A stretch of DNA of 10,940 nucleotides, from positions 9,810 through 20,749 of the forward strand of contig PBHT01000044.1 in NCBI GenBank assembly GCA_002720285.1, read 5' to 3'. This document shows, piece by piece, positions 1-6,313 of this stretch. The notes beneath the pieces are model-generated. The model saw nothing but the letters and a program-made list of their open reading frames with translations, was not told the origin of the DNA and did no database searches. The stretch is from Acidobacteriota bacterium. GTDB lineage: Bacteria > Acidobacteriota > Vicinamibacteria > Vicinamibacterales > UBA823. How positions within the stretch are numbered: the first letter of the stretch is position 1; each line of letters starts with the position of its first letter. The position numbers and the translations under genes are program-made.

Positions 1-830
1 TCGACAACGCGTCGATAGTCATCTTTTGAATATGGTCGGCCCATCGATCGCAGGCAGTTATCGCTCCCGTGCTGAAGGGGCAAATGAAAGTGCGGAGTAA
101 AGCGGCCGCTCCTAGCAACAAGCTCGATCAGTGCCGGCTCGCAATCCATTGGTTCGAGCGAACTAATTCGAAAGCGGCAGTCAGTTCGTTGATCATCAAG
201 TGCTTTCGCAAGTTCCAGTAGCGACGCCGACGGACTTAGATCTCGACCATAGGAACCGAGATGCACACCCGACAAAACGATTTCCTTGAAGCCAGCATCA
301 GTTGCCGATTGGACACGCTCAAGCACTTCTTCAATCGATCGACTTCGCCCGCGCCCGCGCGTGCTGGGAATGATGCAGTAAGTGCAGGTCTCGTCACACC
401 CGGTTTGTACACACAGCATGTGCACCGTCCGACTTGGAGCAGCCGTCTCAAGTGGGACCCCGCACGGCCCATCGCCCGTTCCCCTTGGTAGTAAACGGAT
501 GAGAGCTCGCAGATCATCCGTCAGTTGTTCCTTGCGAGCATTTGGCACGACTGCTTCAACTCCCGGTAACGCTGAGATTTCTTCGGCCGCACGTGTGGCA
601 TAGCACCCTGTCACAACGATACGCGCGTCAGGGTTACTCCGTCCGACCCGCCGAATCATCTTACGTGCTGACTGATCGGCCGACGCAGTAACAGAACACG
701 TGTTGACCACAACAAGGTCCGCGTCTTCAAAATGCGACGGCCGTCCTCCGACAGCACGGAGGTCTCCATCGAGGCACGTCGAATCGGCCTGATTCACTCG
801 ACATCCAAAAGTGATGAGAGCAAATTTCAT
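1..830 (-). CDS. mtaB: MtaB-type tRNA methylthiotransferase (radical SAM), C-terminus cut off by window edge
   Basis: The 276 visible codons, read from ATG at 830-828, give a methylthiotransferase N-terminus. MtaB converts t6A37 to ms2t6A37 in ANN-decoding tRNAs, using two [4Fe-4S] clusters and SAM. The N-terminal domain carries the three cluster cysteines C10 (in TFGCRVNQ), C45 (in VNTCSVT) and C76 (in TGCYA). The radical-SAM motif CxxxCxxC is C145, C149, C152, followed by IIPSTRGRGRSRS. Downstream blocks GVHLGSYGRDL (188-198), RISSLEPMD (221-229) and FHLPLQHGSDN (248-258) match the MtaB/YqeV subgroup better than MiaB or RimO. The remaining radical-SAM core and TRAM domain lie beyond position 1. 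The start is 18 bases after the purE stop, without a strong SD, so it is probably the last visible gene of a purD-purE-mtaB operon. Subfamily choice is by motif recall only. Confidence 0.9.
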   Translation of the reverse strand, partial: MKFALITFGCRVNQADSTCLDGDLRAVGGRPSHFEDADLVVVNTCSVTASADQSARKMIRRVGRSNPDARIVVTGCYATRAAEEISALPGVEAVVPNARKEQLTDDLRALIRLLPRGTGDGPCGVPLETAAPSRTVHMLCVQTGCDETCTYCIIPSTRGRGRSRSIEEVLERVQSATDAGFKEIVLSGVHLGSYGRDLSPSASLLELAKALDDQRTDCRFRISSLEPMDCEPALIELVARSGRFTPHFHLPLQHGSDNCLRSMGRPYSKDDYRRVV

Positions 831-848
831 TACTGAATCCGTCGCGAC

Positions 849-1343
849 CTAGCCTTCAACCTTGGCGGCTGCCTTCTCGACTTTAGCGACTAGGGATGCT
901 TTGTACTCTGTCAACTTGTCGACCAATGCGGCATCTCCCGTGGCCAGAATCTGAACTGCAAGAACAGCAGCATTGGTCGCACCGGCTTTTCCTATAGCCA
1001 TAGTCGCTACCGGAACCCCCGGAGGCATCTGGACTGTGGCTAGTAGCGCATCCATCCCTTTCAGTGCGGTTGAATCGATCGGTACACCAACAACTGGAAT
1101 AGAGGAATGCGCCGCAATAACCCCGGCTAAATGAGCGGCGGCACCAGCTCCTACAATGAACACGCCAACACCGCCGGCGTGCGCCTCATCAATTAACCGT
1201 TTGACCCGGTCAGGCGACCGGTGCGCTGACGCCACGGTCATCGTGTAACCAACGCCGAACTTTGTTAGAACATCCGCCGTGGCCTGCATCACAGACGCAT
1301 CTGAATCCGATCCCATTAGAATTACAACTTGCCACTTATTCAT
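849..1343 (-). CDS. purE: N5-carboxyaminoimidazole ribonucleotide mutase (class I PurE)
   Basis: PurE catalyses the N5-CAIR to CAIR rearrangement in de novo purine synthesis, in the cytosol. The 164 residues fit the usual 160-170. The phosphate/nucleotide loop GSDSD (11-15), the catalytic SAHRSP (39-44, with H41) and the GKAGATNAA block (118-126) are all present. The PurE signature usually written AHLPG reads AHLAG here (70-74), a Pro-to-Ala change in a loop near the active site. Its effect is unknown and the residues around it look normal. A clear GGGAG SD sits about 8 bases before the ATG. The gene starts 26 bases after the purD stop, so the two are probably co-transcribed. Class I enzymes normally need PurK to make N5-CAIR; no purK is seen in this window. 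Confidence 0.96.
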   Translation of the reverse strand: MNKWQVVILMGSDSDASVMQATADVLTKFGVGYTMTVASAHRSPDRVKRLIDEAHAGGVGVFIVGAGAAAHLAGVIAAHSSIPVVGVPIDSTALKGMDALLATVQMPPGVPVATMAIGKAGATNAAVLAVQILATGDAALVDKLTEYKASLVAKVEKAAAKVEG

Positions 1344-1369
1344 CTTTCAACTCCCGGGGTTTATTGCTA

Positions 1370-2653
1370 TCAGGATGCCAGCGCCAATGCCTTCCGGCCA
1401 ATATCTGTCCTAGTGTACATCCCGTCAAATCCGATTAACGTTATCGCGCCATAAGCTCGGTCGATGGCCTCGGAGAAAGTGCTGCCCCGCCCGACGACTG
1501 TCAATACGCGGCCGCCCGATGTAACAATGCCTGCCTCAGTCCGTTTGGTGCCGGCATGGAAAATCAAAACGTCCTCACATGCGACAGCTGCCTCAAGCCC
1601 GGAGATCGGAAGGCCAGTTCGATAAGAAGCGGGATAGCCGCCAGAGGCAACGACGACCCCGACGTGAGGTTTGGTATCCACTAAGCAATTTTGTCCGGCC
1701 AATGAGCCTTGGGCCGCCGCCATGAGAAGCGAAGTTAGACCTTCACTGACCAACGGGAGAACGACCTGTGCTTCGGGATCACCAAATCTGACATTAAACT
1801 CGATGACCTTCGGCCCTTCCACAGTCAGCATGAGCCCTACATAGAGCACACCAACGTAGGGTTGCCCCTCAGCCACCATGCCGGAAAGCACTGGTTCAAC
1901 AATCTCACTTATAACGCGCGCTTGAATCTGGTCAGTCATCTGTGGAGTAGGTGCAAAGGCGCCCATACCGCCTGTGTTAGGCCCTTCATCACCATTGAAC
2001 ACCCGTTTATGGTCTTGAGCTGCTGGAAGCGTGAGTGCTGTTTGCCCATCACATATCGCGAAAAAGGATGCTTCCTCCCCCTTAAGGTGCTCCTCGATTA
2101 CAACGGTGGCGCCCGCCGCGCCAAAGCGCTGTTCCACTAGAATTTCTTGAACGGCCTGCTCAGCGGTTGTCAAATCAGTCGCAATGATGACTCCTTTACC
2201 CGCTGCCAGACCATCGGCCTTAATTACAACGGGATAGTCGAACCGACCCGATCGCACAGCGGCCAGTGCACTGGATATGTCGGTATGAATTTCGTGCGCC
2301 GCTGTTGGTATCCGGTGTCTGGCCATGAAGGCCTTAGCGAAGGCTTTGGACGATTCTAGGCGGGCCGCGGCTCGGGTCGGTCCAAATAGGAGACGTCCTC
2401 CTGCCGCAAACCGATCAGCAACACCCTTTGCCAAGGGCAACTCGGGACCAATGACCGTGAGGTCCGAATCCTCGTGCTCAGCCAACTGGAAGAGAGCCTC
2501 TGGGTCGGCTTGGTCAACCGAAACACATTTCGCGACCGTGGCCATCCCCGGATTACCAGGAGCACAGACCAAGTGCCCCGTTGGCTGCTCGGCAGAAATC
2601 TTCCAGGCCAAGGCATGCTCACGGGCACCTCCTCCGATAATCAGGGTCCGCAT
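1370..2653 (-). CDS. purD: Phosphoribosylamine-glycine ligase (GAR synthetase)
   Basis: PurD joins glycine to 5-phosphoribosylamine with ATP, the second step of de novo purine synthesis. The 427 residues are close to the 429 of E. coli PurD. The N-terminal Rossmann-like loop GGGAREHALAWK (7-18) fixes the start at the ATG at 2653-2651. ATP-grasp elements follow: SSKAFAKAFM (101-110), IKADGLAAGKGVI (144-156), EEHLKGEEASF (187-197), the DEGPNTGGMGAFAP stretch (222-235) and the metal-binding EFNVRFGDPEAQ (285-296). The C-terminal domain is complete and no frameshift is seen. There is no SD in front of the ATG. A -10-like TATAGT ends only 6 bases upstream, so the transcript may be leaderless. It is the first gene of the leftward purD-purE-mtaB unit. 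Confidence 0.97.
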   Translation of the reverse strand: MRTLIIGGGAREHALAWKISAEQPTGHLVCAPGNPGMATVAKCVSVDQADPEALFQLAEHEDSDLTVIGPELPLAKGVADRFAAGGRLLFGPTRAAARLESSKAFAKAFMARHRIPTAAHEIHTDISSALAAVRSGRFDYPVVIKADGLAAGKGVIIATDLTTAEQAVQEILVEQRFGAAGATVVIEEHLKGEEASFFAICDGQTALTLPAAQDHKRVFNGDEGPNTGGMGAFAPTPQMTDQIQARVISEIVEPVLSGMVAEGQPYVGVLYVGLMLTVEGPKVIEFNVRFGDPEAQVVLPLVSEGLTSLLMAAAQGSLAGQNCLVDTKPHVGVVVASGGYPASYRTGLPISGLEAAVACEDVLIFHAGTKRTEAGIVTSGGRVLTVVGRGSTFSEAIDRAYGAITLIGFDGMYTRTDIGRKALALAS

Positions 2654-2659
2654 GAAGCC

Positions 2660-2687
2660 ACTATACTCATGACAAGAATGGTGTTAG
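2660..2687 (-). promoter_or_regulatory. Possible purD promoter giving a leaderless transcript
   Basis: On the minus strand CTAACA (2687-2682, 4 of 6 matches to TTGACA) is followed after 16 bases by TATAGT (2665-2660, 5 of 6 matches to TATAAT). Six bases then separate it from the purD ATG, placing the expected transcription start at or next to the A of the start codon. That would explain why purD has no SD. This is a visual match to the consensus only, in an organism whose sigma preferences are unknown. Confidence 0.35.
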
Positions 2688-2716
2688 TGATAAATATCCA
2701 ATAGTTTGGATATCAT
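2687..2716 (+). promoter_or_regulatory. Possible rightward rpsU promoter
   Basis: GTGATA (2687-2692, 4 of 6 to TTGACA) and TATCAT (2711-2716, 5 of 6 to TATAAT) are 18 bases apart and predict a start near 2723. That leaves a leader of about 130 bases before the rpsU start codon. The inverted repeat at 2694-2713 fills the spacer and touches the -10, a typical repressor position. A rival -10 is TAGAAT at 2761-2766, which lacks a good -35 and would shorten the leader to about 80 bases. Confidence 0.28.
2694..2713. repeat. Perfect 8+8 inverted repeat, possible divergent operator
   Basis: ATATCCAA (2694-2701) and TTGGATAT (2706-2713) are exact reverse complements around the 4-base spacer TAGT. The repeat is AT-rich and has no U-tract, so it does not look like an intrinsic terminator. 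It lies between the divergent purD and rpsU genes, just upstream of the candidate purD -35 and inside the spacer of the candidate rpsU promoter. A dimeric repressor or activator site is the natural reading, but no regulator can be named from the sequence. Confidence 0.5.
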
Positions 2717-2744
2717 TAGATTCCTTCGTGGAAGCGCTGCGACC

Positions 2745-2839
2745 TACCAGCCTTTGGGCCTAGAATCAGAGCCCACCTGTGATAGCCTAGCATATTCGGC
2801 TAGGGCCATTTAGCCTCATAGGTGTCTATTTGGCTGGTA
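2745..2839 (+). ncRNA. Candidate structured 5' leader of rpsU
   Basis: Several complementary segments are nested. The outer pair TACCAGCC (2745-2752) with GGCTGGTA (2832-2839) is 8 perfect base pairs and ends on the first base of the SD. A small hairpin pairs TGGGC (2755-2759) with GCCCA (2771-2775). A second hairpin pairs CACCTGTGA (2774-2782) with TCATAGGTG (2816-2824), nine pairs including one G-U, and encloses CCTAGC (2786-2791) with GCTAGG (2799-2804). GGCTA (2798-2802) can instead pair with TAGCC at 2783-2787 or at 2811-2815, giving exclusive alternatives. The two hairpins share bases 2774-2775, so they cannot both form fully. Folding energy and conservation were not computed. The outer stem exists only if transcription starts before 2745. 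Confidence 0.4.
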
Positions 2840-2847
2840 AGGAGGTG
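2839..2847 (+). promoter_or_regulatory. Near-maximal Shine-Dalgarno of rpsU
   Basis: AAGGAGGTG is complementary over nine bases to the usual 16S rRNA 3' end. It stands about 10 bases before a TTG codon and decides the rpsU start. It is far stronger than any other SD in the window. Its first base belongs to the outer stem of the candidate leader structure, so folding could limit access to it. Confidence 0.85.
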
Positions 2848-2855
2848 GATTCAGG

Positions 2856-3053
2856 TTGGCAGAAGTGAAGATCCAGGACGGAGAATCGATTGAAAGTGCG
2901 CTCCGTCGCTTCAAACGGAAAGTTCAGCAAGAAGACATAATCAAGGACATCAAGAAGCATTCGTTCTATCTCAAGCCGGGCGACAAACGCCGTGCGAAGC
3001 AGGCCCTCGCACGTAAGCGTAGTCGGAAAAAGCTACGCCAAAACTTCGACTGA
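2856..3053 (+). CDS. rpsU: Small ribosomal subunit protein bS21
   Basis: The 65-residue basic protein has the standard bS21 layout: an N-terminal VKIQDGESIESALRRFKRKV block (4-23) and a C-terminal Lys/Arg-rich helix (RRAKQALARKRSRKKLRQ, 45-62). bS21 binds the 30S platform close to the anti-SD end of 16S rRNA and helps initiation. The start is TTG at 2856-2858, chosen because of the exceptional SD at 2839-2847 and because the family N-terminus begins exactly there. It is divergent from purD and followed after 37 bases by a polyprenyl transferase gene with no clear SD. rpsU is therefore probably the first cistron of the rightward block, an unusual position next to surface-glycan genes. Confidence 0.96.
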   Translation: MAEVKIQDGESIESALRRFKRKVQQEDIIKDIKKHSFYLKPGDKRRAKQALARKRSRKKLRQNFD

Positions 3054-3090
3054 AGCGGGCGTCAGGCTGGACGACCGGTCGCCGTGCATC

Positions 3091-4038
3091 ATGGCGTACA
3101 ATCCTCTGCAACCTATTCCCACAGCTTCGGGCGCCGACATTCGTCGCGCGTCAGGCGGTTCGTTCGCTGCTGGCCTCTTCTGGTCCCTCAGGCCTCGCCA
3201 GTGGACAAAGAATTTACTGGTTTTCGCAGCCCTCCTATTCGGACAACGGCTTACGGACCCGGACGCAGCCCTGCGTTCGGTAATCACCTTCGTTCTGTTT
3301 TGCGGGCTTTCAGGAGCAGTCTATCTCGTCAACGACATAACCGACCGTGAAGCTGACCGTCGACACGCCCATAAGGTTAAACGTCCGATCGCCTCAGGCC
3401 GCGTGTCGGTCCGGGGAGCCCTAGTGACCGCTGTAGCACTTGCTACAGGCTCCCTGCTTCTGGCCGCAGCGCTTTCGGGTTCTCTTGCCATTATCGCAGC
3501 GACCTACGCCGCGGTTGTGCTGCTGTACACTGCGGTGTTAAAACATGTCGTCATTCTAGACGTGATGACGATCGCTGCGGGTTTCGTCCTGCGGGCGATA
3601 GCGGGCGGTGTAGCAATCAGTGTGCCGGTCAGCGCCTGGTTGCTGATCTGCACAAGCCTGCTGGCTCTATTTCTGGCATTGAGTAAACGTCGGCACGAAA
3701 TTCTGTTGATGGCTGAGCGCGCCGCACAGCATCGCCCGAGTCTGGGCGAATACAGCCCTTACCTCCTAGATCAGATGATCTCGGTGGTGACGGCATCCAC
3801 CTTGATCGCTTATAGCTTTTACACTATCAGTCCGGAAGTGGAGGCGCGTTTCGGAACACCTTGGCTCGGTCTAACGATTCCGTTTCCTTTGTACGGCATT
3901 TTTCGGTATTTGTATCTAGTGCACCAAAAGGCGAGTGGGGGAAGTCCCGCCGAGTTACTCTTAGCCGACCGGCCTTTACTGGTCTGCGTCGCGCTGTGGG
4001 TTGGGGCGGTGGTCCTCCTCGTGTATCGCCCCTGGTGA
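3091..4038 (+). CDS. UbiA-family prenyltransferase, decaprenyl-phosphate phosphoribosyltransferase-like
   Basis: This is a 315-residue integral membrane protein with many hydrophobic segments, e.g. around 42-50, 65-80, 110-150, 158-175, 182-197, 230-243 and 296-311. The first aspartate motif is NDITDREADRRH (81-92), followed by KVKRPIASGRVS (95-106). LRPRQWTKNLLVFAALLF (33-50) and KHVVILDVMTIAAGFVLRAI (151-170) resemble the subgroup typified by mycobacterial Rv3806c. That enzyme transfers phosphoribose from PRPP to decaprenyl phosphate, a step towards the arabinofuranose donor. An upstream in-frame ATG at 2992 lies inside rpsU and gives a non-family N-terminus, so ATG 3091 is preferred although its SD is poor. 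The partner oxidase/reductase (DprE1/DprE2) is not seen here. Other UbiA substrates remain possible, but the aspartate motif and context favour a lipid-linked sugar role. Confidence 0.82.
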   Translation: MAYNPLQPIPTASGADIRRASGGSFAAGLFWSLRPRQWTKNLLVFAALLFGQRLTDPDAALRSVITFVLFCGLSGAVYLVNDITDREADRRHAHKVKRPIASGRVSVRGALVTAVALATGSLLLAAALSGSLAIIAATYAAVVLLYTAVLKHVVILDVMTIAAGFVLRAIAGGVAISVPVSAWLLICTSLLALFLALSKRRHEILLMAERAAQHRPSLGEYSPYLLDQMISVVTASTLIAYSFYTISPEVEARFGTPWLGLTIPFPLYGIFRYLYLVHQKASGGSPAELLLADRPLLVCVALWVGAVVLLVYRPW

Positions 4039-4088
4039 CTTTACCCGCCGGCGGCGCTCTGCGTCGTCAGGCTAGAAATTGAGACCTT

Positions 4089-5000
4089 ATGGCTGACTTT
4101 GCAATTCGATCGGGGTCCATCGACGTCGAAGAAATCATGCGGCACATCAGGAAGCGAATCCGTGACAAGCGTGGCGTCGACTATACCGAACAGGAGATTC
4201 GTGAACTCGCCAACGTTAAGCTGCAAAGGATTCTTGACCCCACCGGGGTGCGCTCGGATTTACTGAAGCATTTCCGGGAGCGACCCAAAACTACCTGGCC
4301 AGAAAATACGGAAAACTACTCATTCGAGAATCACACAATTTACGCATCAACCCGGGGACTAGTCGTATTCGTCAGGCGTTTGCTCCGACCAGTCCTGAAG
4401 CTTCTCTTTAGCCCCAATCCTCTGATTGACACCTTACACAAGCAAAGCACGATCAACGCCAAGCAGAACGCAATCAACTCTCACATCGAGTCTCGTTTCG
4501 GTGCGAAGGACGACCACGACGCGTTGAGCTATGAAATTCTTAACAACCTTGTCGTTGAAATCACGCGCCTCAGCATCGAGGTCAACAATCTAAAGATGCA
4601 GGTGCAGTCGGTAAATAGCCGCCTCGATTTTGACGAGCGCCGCGCCCGCGCCCTCGAAGGCCTGGTTAATCCACCGGCTGCAGGCACCCCAATAGAGCGC
4701 AAGGCTAAGCCCGATACCGAGGATTCTGGTGACGGCGCGTCGAAGCCGCGCCGACGACGACGGCGACGGCGCGGAGGTCGACGTCGAACCACCCAAGATG
4801 GAGAGGTGAATCAGACCGTCGAAGCCGAAACGAAAATCGCGGAAACTGAGAATCAAGAAAAGCCTTCACCGATAGCGGAAACCGCAGTAGGTGAAGAGTC
4901 TGCTATAAGCGCCGAGTCTTCAACCGAAGAACCGGAGCGTCCCGAGGCGGCCACCCCACGGACACCTGACGATGGGGCTGCCGACACGCCTGAAAAGTGA
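4089..5000 (+). CDS. Unrecognised protein with coiled-coil-like region, poly-arginine block and acidic tail
   Basis: I cannot assign a function to these 303 residues. Residues 10-50 form a charged helical-looking segment (SIDVEEIMRHIRKRIRDKRG) similar in style to N-terminal extensions of proteins in polysaccharide clusters. Residues 88-112 are amphipathic (TRGLVVFVRRLLRPVLKLLF, then SPNPL) with no true transmembrane helix, suggesting peripheral membrane contact. Residues 145-192 are heptad-like and probably coiled coil. A KPRRRRRRRRGGRRR block (219-233) follows, then a Glu/Pro/Thr-rich acidic tail to the end. No enzyme motif is visible. The stop overlaps the GTG of the next glycosyltransferase gene by 4 bases, indicating translational coupling and a shared task. 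A scaffold or membrane adaptor for the glycosyltransferases is an inference. The upstream SD is weak. Confidence 0.8.
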   Translation: MADFAIRSGSIDVEEIMRHIRKRIRDKRGVDYTEQEIRELANVKLQRILDPTGVRSDLLKHFRERPKTTWPENTENYSFENHTIYASTRGLVVFVRRLLRPVLKLLFSPNPLIDTLHKQSTINAKQNAINSHIESRFGAKDDHDALSYEILNNLVVEITRLSIEVNNLKMQVQSVNSRLDFDERRARALEGLVNPPAAGTPIERKAKPDTEDSGDGASKPRRRRRRRRGGRRRTTQDGEVNQTVEAETKIAETENQEKPSPIAETAVGEESAISAESSTEEPERPEAATPRTPDDGAADTPEK

Positions 5001-6310
5001 AACTGGCCGTTGTCGTTCAGCGTTACGGCTCCGACGTTAACGGAGGCGCCGAGCTTCACGCCCGGTACATCGCCGAGCATCTCGCCAAACATGCTGAAGT
5101 GGAGGTATTAACCACGTGCGCAAGGGACTATGTCTCGTGGAGAGATGAGTTCGCTCCTGGTGAAGACCGTGTAGGAAATTTACTGGTCCGCCGGTTCCCC
5201 GTCAGGCACCCTAGGGACCCATTAATCTTTGGCCGGTGGTCGCACCGAGTGTTTGAGCATCGGCATTCGGTCGCGCACGAACTAGCATGGCTGGAAAGTG
5301 AAGGCCCGACCAGTCCCCGACTAATACGATATCTTCGGAAAAACGCTAGCGACTATGATTTCTTTCTGTTTTTTAGCTACCGCTACGCTCATGCCTACCA
5401 CGGATGCCGCGCAGTTGCTCCTCGTGCGGTCCTAGTGCCAACAGCGGAACGTGATCCCGCAATCGGTTTGTCGATCTTTGGACCAATTTTCCGTGGCGTT
5501 CGCGGCATCATGTACAACTCATTCGAAGAACGCGCGATGATTCAAGCGGTCGCAGGAAACTCTAAAGTCCGGCATACCGTGGTCGGTGTCGGCTCAGAAA
5601 TTCCGAGTGACAGTAACGCCGAACGGTTCCGTCAGAAATTCGATATTCAGCAACCTTTCATCGTCTATATCGGCCGCCTTGACGAAAACAAGGGGTGCCC
5701 AGAACTTTTCCAGTTTTTCAGGAATTATGCGTCACGGGTGTCAGAGTCGCTCCAATTAGTACTGATTGGACGCTCGATCCTTCAAATTCCCTCGCATCCG
5801 AGAATTCGTCATTTGGGATTCGTGTCGGACCAAGACAAGTTCGATGCCCTAGCAGCTGCGCGCGCGCTCGTAATGCCCTCAAAATTCGAGAGCTTATCAA
5901 TGGTCGCGCTCGAAGCATGGGCGATGGGCCGACCGGTGCTAGCCAATGGTTCTTGCGACGTCCTCCAAGGACAATGCATCAGAAGCAAAGCCGGACTCTA
6001 TTACAAGAACTACGAGGAATTCGCTGAAACGCTACATGCACTTGAGACAAATCGGCCGCTTCATGCTGCGTTGAGCGTGAACGGTTCTGAGTACTTTCAG
6101 CGACATTACTCCTGGCCGGTCATCGAACGGAAATACCTTGAAGTGCTCAATCACCTCAAACGGGAAGAAGCGCAGCGAATGGAACCACTACCGGGTTGGT
6201 TTCACCGACGGCGAAGTAACATTGCACCGACGAGAGAAACTGTCGACGCCTTACCGACCGGGCCGGCTCTGAAATTCAATCGCGGCTCGCGATCTGGCCG
6301 ACGAGTGTGA
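4997..6310 (+). CDS. GT4-family glycosyltransferase A
   Basis: This 437-residue protein is a GT-B fold retaining glycosyltransferase, probably cytosolic or peripheral and using a nucleotide sugar. The N-terminal acceptor lobe starts VVQRYGSDVNGGAELH (6-21). The linker is VVGVGSEIP (195-203), and the donor lobe opens with VYIGRLDENKGC (223-234). The E-x7-E donor-binding motif is E298 and E306 in KFESLSMVALEAW. GRPVLANG (311-318) and KAGLYY (331-336) are typical donor-lobe blocks. The C-terminus after about 390 is a basic, proline-containing tail without family resemblance. The GTG start overlaps the preceding stop by 4 bases (GTGA). It is clearly paralogous to the gene at 8555, sharing VVQRYG, VEVLTTCA, VRRF and VPTA at equal positions. 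Sugar and linkage cannot be predicted. Confidence 0.9.
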   Translation: MKLAVVVQRYGSDVNGGAELHARYIAEHLAKHAEVEVLTTCARDYVSWRDEFAPGEDRVGNLLVRRFPVRHPRDPLIFGRWSHRVFEHRHSVAHELAWLESEGPTSPRLIRYLRKNASDYDFFLFFSYRYAHAYHGCRAVAPRAVLVPTAERDPAIGLSIFGPIFRGVRGIMYNSFEERAMIQAVAGNSKVRHTVVGVGSEIPSDSNAERFRQKFDIQQPFIVYIGRLDENKGCPELFQFFRNYASRVSESLQLVLIGRSILQIPSHPRIRHLGFVSDQDKFDALAAARALVMPSKFESLSMVALEAWAMGRPVLANGSCDVLQGQCIRSKAGLYYKNYEEFAETLHALETNRPLHAALSVNGSEYFQRHYSWPVIERKYLEVLNHLKREEAQRMEPLPGWFHRRRSNIAPTRETVDALPTGPALKFNRGSRSGRRV

Positions 6311-6313
6311 CTT

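Noticed and set aside
236..517. Minus-strand 93-codon open frame
   Set aside because: It lies wholly inside mtaB in a different frame of the same strand, whereas the mtaB frame carries all expected cysteine motifs.
2761..2766. TAGAAT as the main rpsU -10 element
   Set aside because: No acceptable -35 lies 16-18 bases upstream. Kept only as a rival to the candidate promoter at 2687-2716.
2992..3090. Upstream ATG that would extend the prenyltransferase by 33 residues into rpsU
   Set aside because: The extension reads through rpsU in another frame, has no hydrophobic or family-like content, and would create a 62-base overlap. The ATG at 3091 gives a family-like N-terminus.
4045..4054. Self-complementary 10-base sequence CCGCCGGCGG between the prenyltransferase and the next gene
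   Set aside because: It has no loop, no following U-tract and is pure GC, so chance in GC-rich DNA is the simpler explanation.
4090..4104. TGGCTGACTTTGCAA resembling a sigma-54 -24/-12 promoter
   Set aside because: The GG-to-GC spacing is 8 bases rather than the required 10, and the site lies inside the coding start of the gene.
4529..4792. Minus-strand Arg-rich open frame opposite the 4089-5000 gene
   Set aside because: It is antisense to the CGN-repeat tract, which is open on both strands because of its composition. It has no SD or independent context.
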